Below are positions 1-5,199 of a DNA stretch of 9,746 nucleotides, in pieces. Source of the stretch: DAOTXK01 sp034435395 (GTDB lineage: Bacteria; Chloroflexota; Anaerolineae; Aggregatilineales; Ch27). The notes beneath the pieces are model-generated. The model saw only the letters and a list, made by a program, of their open reading frames with translations, had not been told where the DNA came from and ran no database searches. The stretch is from assembly GCA_034435395.1 (NCBI GenBank), contig DAOTXK010000133.1, positions 1-9,746 on the forward strand, in the 5' to 3' direction. The translations under genes were made by a program, and so were the position numbers. Position 1 is the first letter of the stretch. Each line of letters opens with the position of its first letter.

Positions 1-2
1 GG

Positions 3-1067
3 CTGGAGGTCGGCGCGCTCGCCGACGCGACCACACTGGCGTGGACCGTCGCCTTGCCGCTGGCTGAGGGAGAGCCGGAAGCGGTGGTGGCCTGGGGCGA
101 CCGCGCCCTGGTTGGCACAACAGGCGGGGTCGTCGCCCTCGAGCGGCCTGTTGGGCCGGGCCGGCCGCCTGCTATTGTCGGGTTGCTGGACAACCTGGGG
201 GAGCCTCCCGTCGATCTGCGGCTGGGGGTCGGGGGGACGGTGTGGCTGGCGGGCGAAGGTGAGGTCTGGGCCGTCGATGGGCGCGATCCGGCAGCGCCTG
301 CCCTGCGATCCGCCGTGGCTGTGCCCGGCACCATCGGCGGCATTGCCCCCACGGCGGATGGCCAGCGGCTGGCGGTGGCGGCGGGGTCGTGCGGCGTCCG
401 CCTGCTGGATGTCGCTTCTGATCCGGTCCACGAGATCGGGTACTGGCGCGGCATGGCCGTCGCCGACGTGGCCGCATTGAGCGGAGGGTACGTCATCATC
501 GGGGACCAGGGCGTGGCCGTGCTGCGGGAATCCCCGGACCTGCCAGCCGTCAGGCCGCCGCCCCCGTTTACGCCCTCGCCGCCTGATCAGGCGATGGCGG
601 TGGGGGACGAGGCTGTGTTAAGCTGGCGGCCGACCCCGGACCCTTGCGAGGGGATGGCCTACCAGGTGTGGGTGGGCATCGGCGAGGGGCCGTTGACGCT
701 GGCGGAGACGGTCGATTCGCCGCCGCTGACGCTGCGCGATCTCCCGCTGGCGGCGACCGTGCGCTGGCAGGTGGTGGCTACGGACGGCCAGGGTGACAGC
801 ATCAGCGGGCCAGTCTGGCAGTTCAACACGGGGACGGCGCTTTTGGCCACGCCGTTGGCGGTGTCGCTGGCGGATGGTCGGCTGTCGTTTCCGCCCACGG
901 GTGTCACCCCGCCGTCCGCCCGCCCACCGGAGGCGCAGCTTAACCTGCCTCCGGCGGCCCTGATCGGGAATCTGTTACCGGCGCTTCTGGCCGGCGGGGC
1001 GGCGCTGGAGGCGGCGGCCCTGTTCGGGCTGTGGCGGGCGTGGCGGAAGCGGCGCAGGGACCGGTAG
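3..1067 (+). CDS. Surface protein, 3' part (propeller-like, FN3-like, C-terminal membrane anchor)
   Basis: The frame is open to the left edge, so the true start lies outside the window; the TTG at 54 is only an internal codon. Three parts are visible. The first ~165 residues look like beta-propeller blades (LVIVP or WD-like), with short hydrophobic strands and phrases such as TADGQRLAVAAG and VRLLDV. A Pro-rich linker leads to a ~90-residue region like a fibronectin type III domain, with LSWRPTPD, YQVWVG and VRWQVVATD. A hydrophobic helix follows (about 957-1035), then a basic tail, WRKRRRDR. This is the layout of an extracytoplasmic protein held by a C-terminal helix with its tail in the cytoplasm. 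Its ligand or enzymatic role cannot be read from this part. It converges on the tRNA gene on the other strand. The domain names rest on sequence style only. Confidence 0.8.
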   Translation: MEVGALADATTLAWTVALPLAEGEPEAVVAWGDRALVGTTGGVVALERPVGPGRPPAIVGLLDNLGEPPVDLRLGVGGTVWLAGEGEVWAVDGRDPAAPALRSAVAVPGTIGGIAPTADGQRLAVAAGSCGVRLLDVASDPVHEIGYWRGMAVADVAALSGGYVIIGDQGVAVLRESPDLPAVRPPPPFTPSPPDQAMAVGDEAVLSWRPTPDPCEGMAYQVWVGIGEGPLTLAETVDSPPLTLRDLPLAATVRWQVVATDGQGDSISGPVWQFNTGTALLATPLAVSLADGRLSFPPTGVTPPSARPPEAQLNLPPAALIGNLLPALLAGGAALEAAALFGLWRAWRKRRRDR

Positions 1068-1078
1068 CCAGGGGGAAT

Positions 1079-1100
1079 CAAAAGCACCCCCACGGGTGCT
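1079..1100 (-). terminator. Intrinsic terminator of the tRNA-Asn gene
   Basis: On the minus strand a perfect 7-bp stem (AGCACCC / GGGTGCT, 1094-1100 with 1083-1089) closes a 4-base GTGG loop. It is followed by TTTGATT and begins only a few bases after the encoded CCA. The T-tract is short, so termination may be incomplete. It may also help to stop transcription from the convergent plus-strand gene ending at 1067, though on that strand it has no T-tract. Confidence 0.6.
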
Positions 1101-1103
1101 GGC

Positions 1104-1179
1104 TGGCTCCACAGGCAGGACTCGAACCTGCAACCCATCGGTTAACAGCCGATTGCTCTGCCAATTGAGCTACTGTGGA
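1104..1179 (-). tRNA. tRNA-Asn (anticodon GTT)
   Basis: The minus strand folds as a complete cloverleaf. The 7-bp acceptor stem is TCCACAG / CTGTGGA (1173-1179 with 1108-1114). The D-arm stem is GCTC / GAGC. The anticodon stem is ATCGG / CCGAT around the loop CTGTTAA, which gives anticodon GTT. The T-arm is GCAGG TTCGAGT CCTGC. The discriminator base is G (1107), as usual for tRNA-Asn. The 3' CCA is encoded (TGG on the plus strand at 1104-1106). No intron or odd base is apparent. It is transcribed alone from its own promoter. Confidence 0.97.
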
Positions 1180-1190
1180 AGGTTGCCAGC

Positions 1191-1219
1191 ATAATACCAA
1201 ACCGATGCCTGACTGTCAA
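1191..1219 (-). promoter_or_regulatory. Sigma-70-type promoter of tRNA-Asn
   Basis: On the minus strand a perfect -35 box TTGACA (1214-1219) is separated by exactly 17 bases from TATTAT (1191-1196), a 5/6 match to the -10 consensus. The expected start of transcription is near 1184, about 5 bases before the mature tRNA, so the 5' leader is very short. This is a strong, probably constitutive promoter. Confidence 0.88.
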
Positions 1220-1275
1220 GCGCAGGTCCCCGACGGAAGCGACGCCAGCGGACATCCACGTTTCCAGTGCGTCAT

Positions 1276-1304
1276 TTGGGTAATTCATCCATTTTGCGTA
1301 CAAT
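1276..1304 (+). promoter_or_regulatory. Possible upstream promoter (P1) of infC-rpmI-rplT
   Basis: TACAAT (1299-1304) matches the -10 consensus at 5 of 6 positions. TTGGGT (1276-1281), 17 bases upstream, is a weak -35 box. Transcription would start near 1311 and would copy the hairpin at 1373-1401 before reaching infC. The weak -35 box is the main doubt. Confidence 0.4.
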
Positions 1305-1346
1305 AAAGATGTCGAGGGGTTTTGGGGGGCCACGGGGAACTCCGCA

Positions 1347-1375
1347 TTGACGGTCCCTATCGCGTATGATACACT
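1347..1375 (+). promoter_or_regulatory. Probable proximal promoter (P2) of infC-rpmI-rplT
   Basis: TTGACG (1347-1352, 5/6) is separated by 17 bases from TACACT (1370-1375, 4/6). Initiation near 1382 would fall inside the hairpin at 1373-1401. RNA from this promoter would therefore lack the left arm and escape any termination there. Confidence 0.55.
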
Positions 1376-1401
1376 TTGGCGCTGAAGCGCCCAAAGTTTT
1401 T
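1373..1401 (+). terminator. Terminator-like hairpin in the infC leader (candidate attenuator)
   Basis: CTTTGGCGC (1374-1382) pairs with GCGCCCAAAG (1387-1396) across a TGAA loop, with one bulged C, and is followed at once by TTTTT (1397-1401). This has the form of an intrinsic terminator placed 30 bases before infC. It could attenuate RNA started at P1, or block read-through. In Bacillus subtilis, L20 controls this operon by premature termination in the infC leader, so an analogous role is plausible, but no L20 site was identified here. A run of G at 1324-1330 could pair with GCCCCCC at 1402-1408 as a rival structure. Confidence 0.5.
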
Positions 1402-1418
1402 GCCCCCCCTGTGAGTTC

Positions 1419-1425
1419 GGAGAGG
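1419..1425 (+). promoter_or_regulatory. Ribosome binding site that fixes the infC start
   Basis: GGAGAGG (1419-1425) is a good Shine-Dalgarno sequence. Six bases separate it from an in-frame ATA at 1432, with a second ATA at 1435. The in-frame ATG at 1366 and GTG at 1411 have no such sequence in front of them. Confidence 0.7.
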
Positions 1426-1431
1426 AATACC

Positions 1432-1959
1432 ATAATAGGCGCTACAAAATACCGCGTTAATGAAGAAATCCGCGTCCGTGAAGTGCGCCTGATCGGCGAA
1501 GACAATGAGAACGTCGGCATTGTCCCGATCAAGGAGGCACTGGAGCGGGCACATCAGGCTGGCCTGGACCTGGTTGAGGTTGCGCCCAATGCGGAGCCGC
1601 CGGTCTGCAGGATCATGGACTTCGGCAAATTCCTCTACGCCAGGGCGAAAAAAGAGCGCGAGGCTCGCCGGCAGCAGAAGCAGATCGAAGTGAAGGAGAT
1701 CCGCCTTCGTCCCAAAACGTCGGACCACCACATGGAGATCAAGGTGCGCAACGCGCGCCGCTGGTTGGAGAGTGGGATGAAGGTGAAGGTCCGGGTGCAG
1801 TTTCGCGCCCGCGAGATCACGTATCCGGAGATCGGGCGTGAGATGCTGGATAACATCGCTGAGGCCGTTGCCGACGTGGGCATGGTTGAGCAGAGGCCGA
1901 ATATGGAGGGGGGGACCATGCTGATGGTGCTGGCCCCCAACACGGACAAAAAGAAGTGA
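1432..1959 (+). CDS. infC: Translation initiation factor IF-3, probable AUA start
   Basis: IF-3 binds the 30S subunit, keeps it apart from 50S and checks the start codon and initiator tRNA. The whole family pattern is present: the N-terminal domain (KYRVNEEIRVREVRLIG, then GLDLVEVAPNAEPPVCRIMD), a Lys/Arg-rich linker (KKEREARRQQKQ), and the C-terminal domain (KEIRLRPKTSDHH, GMKVKVRVQFRAREI, GGTMLMVLAPN). From the ATA at 1432 the protein has 175 residues, close to the usual ~180. Starting at the ATG at 1366 would add 22 non-conserved residues with no ribosome binding site. An AUA start fits the family, because E. coli infC starts with AUU and IF-3 represses its own synthesis by rejecting that codon. 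It is the first gene of infC-rpmI-rplT. The identity is certain; the start is inferred. Confidence 0.95.
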   Translation: MIGATKYRVNEEIRVREVRLIGEDNENVGIVPIKEALERAHQAGLDLVEVAPNAEPPVCRIMDFGKFLYARAKKEREARRQQKQIEVKEIRLRPKTSDHHMEIKVRNARRWLESGMKVKVRVQFRAREITYPEIGREMLDNIAEAVADVGMVEQRPNMEGGTMLMVLAPNTDKKK

Positions 1960-1984
1960 CATTGCCTCATCACGGGAGTACGGC

Positions 1985-2230
1985 GTGGCTAATAAGAACA
2001 AGCGGCATAAACTCAAGACCTATAAAGCGGCAGCCAAGCGGTTCCGGGTGACCGGTTCCGGCAAGATCATGCGGACCAAGGGCGGCAAGAGCCACCTGCG
2101 GCGGAAGCGTTCCAAGCGCGCCAAGGCGCAGCTGGATCGGATGCTGGAGGTGGCCGCGTCGGGCGAGCGACGGCGTATCCGGCGGCTCGCGCCCTATCTG
2201 AGTAAGTTCCGGGCCAATCCACCTGGCTGA
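1985..2230 (+). CDS. rpmI: 50S ribosomal protein L35
   Basis: L35 is a small basic protein of the large ribosomal subunit. The core KTYKAAAKRFRVTGSGKIMR followed by KSHLRRKRSKR and RRLAPYL matches the family. The start is GTG at 1985, with GGGAG (1974-1978) six bases upstream. At 81 residues it is longer than the usual ~65, with a few extra basic residues at the N-terminus and about nine after the normal APYL end (SKFRANPPG). It lies 25 bases after infC in the conserved IF3-L35-L20 order. Confidence 0.95.
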   Translation: MANKNKRHKLKTYKAAAKRFRVTGSGKIMRTKGGKSHLRRKRSKRAKAQLDRMLEVAASGERRRIRRLAPYLSKFRANPPG

Positions 2231-2272
2231 CAGGCGGTGCTGGACCAGGTCAGCCAGACCAGTGAACGATGA

Positions 2273-2300
2273 TCGGCCCGGGGTGAGACCGCCGGGCCGA
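2273..2300 (+). other. Strong RNA hairpin between rpmI and rplT
   Basis: TCGGCCCGG (2273-2281) pairs perfectly with CCGGGCCGA (2292-2300). Inside, GGT (2282-2284) pairs with ACC (2288-2290) around a GAG loop, giving about 12 bp with one bulged G. No T-tract follows, so it does not look like a terminator. It ends 8 bases before the AGGAG of rplT (2309-2313). It could affect translation or processing of rplT mRNA, or be an L20 target, but nothing seen in the sequence decides between these. Confidence 0.6.
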
Positions 2301-2320
2301 CTGTTGCAGGAGTTGATACG

Positions 2321-2665
2321 GTGCGCGTAAAGAGGGGAACTGTTTCGCGGCGTCGGCACAAAAAAGTCCTCAAGATGACCAAGGGTCAGTGGGGGACCAA
2401 ACATCGTCTGTTCCGCCGCGCCAACGAAGCCATGATGAAGAGCCTGTGGTATGCCTATCGCGATCGGCGTCAGCGTCGGCGCGATCTGCGCCGCCTGTGG
2501 ATCACCCGCATCAATGCGGCGGCCCGGCTGCACGGCATGAGCTACAGCCGGCTGATCTACGGCTTGAAACAGGCCAGCGTGGAGCTGGACCGGAAGATAC
2601 TGGCGGATATCGCCGTGCGTGATCCCAAGACATTTACCCAGATCGTGGACCTCGCCCGCGGCTGA
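2321..2665 (+). CDS. rplT: 50S ribosomal protein L20
   Basis: L20 binds 23S rRNA early in assembly of the 50S subunit, and in model bacteria it also controls its own operon. The 114 residues are near the usual ~117. The family pattern is clear: the basic extended N-terminal half (VKRGTVSRRRHKKVLK, RLFRRANEAMMKSLWYAYRDR, then RRRDLRRLWITRINAAAR) and the globular C-terminal half (GMSYSRLIYGLKQASVELDR, LADIA). The start is GTG at 2321, with AGGAG (2309-2313) eight bases upstream. It follows rpmI after a 90-base gap that holds a strong hairpin, and it is closed by the terminator at 2710-2740. Confidence 0.97.
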   Translation: MRVKRGTVSRRRHKKVLKMTKGQWGTKHRLFRRANEAMMKSLWYAYRDRRQRRRDLRRLWITRINAAARLHGMSYSRLIYGLKQASVELDRKILADIAVRDPKTFTQIVDLARG

Positions 2666-2709
2666 CAGACGGTGGCCGCGGCCCACTTCACCGCCTTCAT
2701 CTGGTCACC

Positions 2710-2740
2710 AACGAGGCCCCTGCCGGCCTCGTTTGCGTTT
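2710..2740 (+). terminator. Intrinsic terminator of infC-rpmI-rplT
   Basis: AACGAGGCC (2710-2718) and GGCCTCGTT (2725-2733) form a perfect 9-bp stem with a 6-base loop. The tail reads TTGCGTTT just after the stem. It lies 45 bases after the rplT stop and separates the ribosomal operon from the methyltransferase gene. Confidence 0.8.
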
Positions 2741-2849
2741 GCTGGTGATGGCCGCCACTGCGCGCCTTCCCCGATTGGTCATTTGGAGCCTGATCGGTGT
2801 ACCATCTAGACAACGCGGGGAGTCAGCCACCGTAGAGCAGGGTGGAAGA

Positions 2850-3656
2850 ATGGCCGATATCACGAGCGCCCAAAACCAGCGGGTCAAGCTGGTGCGGGCC
2901 CTGCAAACACAGGCGAAGGTCCGCCGTCAGGAGGGCAAATTTGTGGCCGAGGGGGCGCGTCTGGTGGGTGACGCGCTCGATTGTGGGCTGGTGCCGGAGT
3001 ACGTCCTGTACACGCGGCAGGACGAGACCATGCCGCATCCGCTGGCCGACCTGTTCCGCCGCCTGCTCAATCAGGGCGTGAAGATCCTGTCCGTCAGCCA
3101 GGAGGTGATGGACACCATCTCCGACCTGAAAACGCCGCCGGGACTGCTGGCGGTGTTTCCCCAGCCCCGTTTGTCGCCGCCGGAATCGCCTCGCCTGGTC
3201 CTGGCGTTGGACGAAATCCGTAATCCCGGCAACCTGGGTAGTGTCCTGCGCACGGCGGTGGCTTCCGGCGTGGACCTGGTCCTGTTAAGCCCCAATACTG
3301 TCGAGCCGTACAACCCGAAAGTCCTGCGCGGCGGCATGGGGGCGCATTTCCGCCTGCCGCTGCTCCAGCTTGACTGGGCGGAAATCGCGGCCCGGTACGG
3401 CCACCTGGCCATTTACCTGGCCGATGCGAGCGGCAGCCTTTCCTATGACGCCGTCGATTGGCGGCAGCCCTCGATGATCATCCTGGGCAGCGAGGCGCGC
3501 GGCCCAGGGCAGGAAGCTCGCCGCCTGGCTCAGGCCACCATCTCCATTCCGATGGCTGCCGAGACCGAATCGTTGAACGCAGCGGTGGCGGCGGGCGTGA
3601 TCCTCTATGAGGCGCAACGGCAGCGGGCGGCGGCGCGAGAAGGGCCTGAGATATGA
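2850..3656 (+). CDS. TrmH/SpoU-family RNA 2'-O-methyltransferase
   Basis: SPOUT-class (TrmH) enzymes transfer a methyl group from S-adenosylmethionine to a ribose 2'-OH, mostly in rRNA (as RlmB does) or tRNA. The start chosen is ATG at 2850, giving 268 residues. The frame is open back to 2619, but that would overlap rplT and cross its terminator. The N-terminal substrate-binding domain shows KVRRQEGKFVAEGARLV (about residues 23-40). The SPOUT knot carries its three motifs: NPGNLGSVLRTA (about 130), ILGSEARGP (about 212), and ISIPM followed by ESLNAAVAAGVILYE (about 232-255). The family is certain, but the exact RNA target is not. Its stop overlaps the next start by 4 bases (ATGA), so translation is probably coupled to the DUF711 gene. 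I saw no convincing promoter upstream. Confidence 0.9.
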   Translation: MADITSAQNQRVKLVRALQTQAKVRRQEGKFVAEGARLVGDALDCGLVPEYVLYTRQDETMPHPLADLFRRLLNQGVKILSVSQEVMDTISDLKTPPGLLAVFPQPRLSPPESPRLVLALDEIRNPGNLGSVLRTAVASGVDLVLLSPNTVEPYNPKVLRGGMGAHFRLPLLQLDWAEIAARYGHLAIYLADASGSLSYDAVDWRQPSMIILGSEARGPGQEARRLAQATISIPMAAETESLNAAVAAGVILYEAQRQRAAAREGPEI

Positions 3657-4882
3657 AGATTCGCTCGGTGACTGCCTTTATCAATCTCACGGTCGTGGAG
3701 CCGGAGATCGCCCTGGCGCAGGCGGCGAACTTCCTGCATAACGCCGCGCCGGCCTTTGAGTCGGCGGGGATTGAGGTGCAAACGCGGCGGGTCGCCAGCC
3801 AGCCGTTCCCCCATATCCTGGCCCAGATCGGCCCTGGCCTGGCGGTGGCCTATGCCCGGCGCGTGCAGGAGCTGGCCCGGAGTTATGGCATCGATTATGT
3901 GGCGTTGGGGCCGGTCCTGGCCGAGGACGATCCCGCCTACGCGGACGCCATCCCCGACATGATCGGGGAGACGGAGACGCTGTTTTTTTCCCTCAGCATA
4001 GCCGACCCCCGGCGGGGGATTGATCTGGCGTTCGTTCGCCAGACGGCTGAGGTGATCAGGCGGGTCAGCGCGCTGACCGATGACGGGTTGAGCAATCTGT
4101 ACCTGGCGGCGATTGCCAACTGTCCGCCCGGCGCGCCCTTCTTTCCGGCGGCCTACCACGAGTCAGGCGAGCCGATGACCTTTGCCCTGGCCATCCAGGG
4201 AGCCGACCTGGCCATCCAGGCGTTTGCGGAAGCCACCAGCGTCAACGACGCCAGGGAGCGGCTCACGGAAATGGTTACGGCGGCGGCGCTCGATCTGGCC
4301 GCGCTGGCCGAGTCAGTGGCGGAGGATTTTGACATCCGCTTCAGCGGCCTCGATTTTTCGCTGGCCCCTTTCCCCGGCGAGGATACCAGCCTGGGCGGGG
4401 CGATGGAGCGCCTGGGAATCGCTCTGGGCGGGGGGGGAGCGGCGGCGGCGGCTTCGGTCATCATGAGCGCGCTGGATGCCGCCCAATACCGGCGGGCGGG
4501 CTTCAACGGCCTGATGTTGCCGGTGCTGGAGGATAGCGTGATCGCAGCGCGGGCGGCGAGCGGGCAGTTGGGCGTGACCGATCTGCTGCTGTACAGCGCC
4601 GTCTGTGGGACCGGCCTGGATACCCTGCCGCTGCCCGGCGATATCTCGACGGACGCGCTGGCCGGAATCCTGCTGGACGTGGCGACGCTGGCCCTGCGCC
4701 TGGATAAGCCGCTCACGGCGCGGCTGATGCCGTTGCCGGGTAAGGTGGCGGGCGAGGCGTGCGGGCTGGAGGATTTCGCCTATTTTGCGCCGGGGCGGGT
4801 GGTGGCCGCGCCGGCCGGCCTGGTTCCGGGCGGCCTGTTCGCGGGCGAGGGAGCCTTCCGCATCCGGTCACGCGCTCGTTAG
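3653..4882 (+). CDS. DUF711 / UPF0210-family protein
   Basis: The N-terminus MKIRSVTAFINL and the later segments FSLAPFPGEDTSLGGAMERLG, a Gly/Ala-rich stretch, and FNGLMLPVLEDSVIA plus CGTGLDTLPLPGDIS are typical of the DUF711 (UPF0210) family. A structure from this family adopts a fold like pyruvate formate-lyase. No glycyl-radical motif is visible here, and no function is established for the family. At 409 residues it is shorter than the ~450 of many members. It looks cytoplasmic, with no signal peptide or membrane segment. Its start overlaps the methyltransferase stop, so the two are probably translated together. A link to RNA modification is only a guess from this overlap. Confidence 0.88.
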   Translation: MKIRSVTAFINLTVVEPEIALAQAANFLHNAAPAFESAGIEVQTRRVASQPFPHILAQIGPGLAVAYARRVQELARSYGIDYVALGPVLAEDDPAYADAIPDMIGETETLFFSLSIADPRRGIDLAFVRQTAEVIRRVSALTDDGLSNLYLAAIANCPPGAPFFPAAYHESGEPMTFALAIQGADLAIQAFAEATSVNDARERLTEMVTAAALDLAALAESVAEDFDIRFSGLDFSLAPFPGEDTSLGGAMERLGIALGGGGAAAAASVIMSALDAAQYRRAGFNGLMLPVLEDSVIAARAASGQLGVTDLLLYSAVCGTGLDTLPLPGDISTDALAGILLDVATLALRLDKPLTARLMPLPGKVAGEACGLEDFAYFAPGRVVAAPAGLVPGGLFAGEGAFRIRSRAR

Positions 4883-4890
4883 GAGGATGG

Positions 4891-4933
4891 GGCGAGTGCA
4901 GTTCAGCTGGATGTGGCTGGCCCCTCACTCGCC
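4891..4933 (+). other. Inverted repeat after the DUF711 gene
   Basis: GGCGAGTG (4891-4898) and CACTCGCC (4926-4933) are perfect 8-base inverted repeats around a 27-base loop, which holds a smaller CAGC/GCTG pair. It lies just after the DUF711 stop. No T-tract follows, so it may protect the mRNA 3' end or help a factor-dependent terminator. Confidence 0.45.
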
Positions 4934-4980
4934 ACCGCGCTGGCGCTCCGGTGACAGTCCCGGAAGAAGTCCGCCAGGGC

Positions 4981-5008
4981 TTTACAATCCCTCGGGAATG
5001 GTTATACT
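4981..5008 (+). promoter_or_regulatory. Promoter of the hisS leader and hisS
   Basis: TTTACA (4981-4986, 5/6) and TATACT (5003-5008, 5/6) are separated by 16 bases. Transcription would start near 5015, only about 17 bases before the leader-peptide start, which is typical of amino-acid attenuator leaders. Confidence 0.78.
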
Positions 5009-5031
5009 TGGCAGCCAGCAGGAGTAGAGTC

Positions 5032-5082
5032 ATGATCAACCGGATGCACGCGCACCATCACTGGATGCTCTGTTGGACCTGA
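5032..5082 (+). CDS. His-rich leader peptide upstream of hisS
   Basis: A 16-codon frame starts at ATG 5032 and ends at TGA 5080-5082, reading MINRMHAHHHWMLCWT. Four of five consecutive codons (5047-5061) are His: CAC, GCG, CAC, CAT, CAC. AGGAG (5020-5024) lies 7 bases before the ATG, an ideal ribosome binding site. The frame lies between a good promoter and an intrinsic terminator, directly in front of the histidyl-tRNA synthetase gene. In the his operons of enteric bacteria, such peptides act through ribosome stalling when charged tRNA-His is scarce; the product itself has no other role. By analogy this one should measure charged tRNA-His. It resembles pheM before pheST in E. coli in being a leader for a synthetase gene. 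It is too short for routine gene calling. Confidence 0.87.
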   Translation: MINRMHAHHHWMLCWT

Positions 5083-5117
5083 CCCAACCGTGGCGTTTGT
5101 TTATCCGGCGCAGACGT
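5048..5117 (+). promoter_or_regulatory. Alternative RNA pairings of the hisS attenuator (segments 1:2 and 2:3)
   Basis: Hand folding gives two rival pairings. Segment 1 (5048-5055, within the His codons) pairs with segment 2 (5090-5096) in 7 bp with one bulged G at 5052. Segment 2 (5093-5100, GCGTTTGT) pairs with segment 3 (5110-5117, GCAGACGT) in 8 bp, three of them G-U, with a 9-base loop. Segment 3 overlaps the left arm of the terminator (5108-5115). A ribosome stalled on His codons would cover segment 1, so 2:3 forms and the terminator does not. A ribosome at the stop codon would cover segment 2 and let the terminator form. A small GTTGG/CCAAC hairpin (5072-5076 with 5084-5088) also spans the stop codon. 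No energies were computed. Confidence 0.68.
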
Positions 5118-5136
5118 GGGTCTGCGCTTTTTGTTT
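5108..5136 (+). terminator. Intrinsic terminator of the hisS attenuator
   Basis: GCGCAGAC (5108-5115) and GTCTGCGC (5120-5127) form a perfect 8-bp stem with a GTGG loop. TTTTT follows directly (5128-5132), then GTTT. It lies 26 bases after the leader-peptide stop and 63 bases before hisS. RNA stopped here would be about 117 bases long. Confidence 0.88.
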
Positions 5137-5180
5137 GCCGGTCTTATCGCCTGGCTTAGCGCCTGGCTTGTCGTCTGGAA

Positions 5181-5190
5181 AGGAAGGAGG
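5181..5190 (+). promoter_or_regulatory. Ribosome binding site that fixes the hisS start
   Basis: AGGAAGGAGG (5181-5190) is a near-perfect Shine-Dalgarno sequence 9 bases before GTG 5200. It selects this start over the upstream in-frame GTG at 5116, which lies in the terminator loop. Just upstream, CGCCTGGCTT occurs twice (5148-5157 and 5160-5169), with no clear role. Confidence 0.82.
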
Positions 5191-5199
5191 CTCATAACC

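Noticed and set aside
659..1138. Long minus-strand frame opposite the surface-protein gene
   Set aside because: It is a by-product of high GC; it runs into the tRNA-Asn gene and reads as low-complexity Arg/Pro/Ser-rich sequence.
1309..1350. Thirteen-codon frame in the infC leader as a second leader peptide
   Set aside because: It has no ribosome binding site, no run of a regulatory amino acid, and begins at or before the predicted transcript start.
1366..1431. infC start at ATG 1366
   Set aside because: There is no Shine-Dalgarno sequence, it overlaps a promoter and a terminator-like hairpin, and the extra residues do not resemble IF-3.
2619..2849. N-terminal extension of the methyltransferase from 2619
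   Set aside because: It would overlap the end of rplT and read through its terminator, and the added residues are low-complexity and unlike the family. ATG 2850 begins the conserved sequence.
5116..5199. In-frame GTG at 5116 giving HisRS a hydrophobic 28-residue N-terminal extension
   Set aside because: The GTG lies in the terminator loop, has no ribosome binding site, and the extension is not part of HisRS. The AGGAAGGAGG before GTG 5200 and the family-typical N-terminus fix the start.
4883..5199. T-box riboswitch upstream of hisS
   Set aside because: No T-box consensus or specifier-loop pattern was found, while a His-codon leader peptide with a good ribosome binding site is present.
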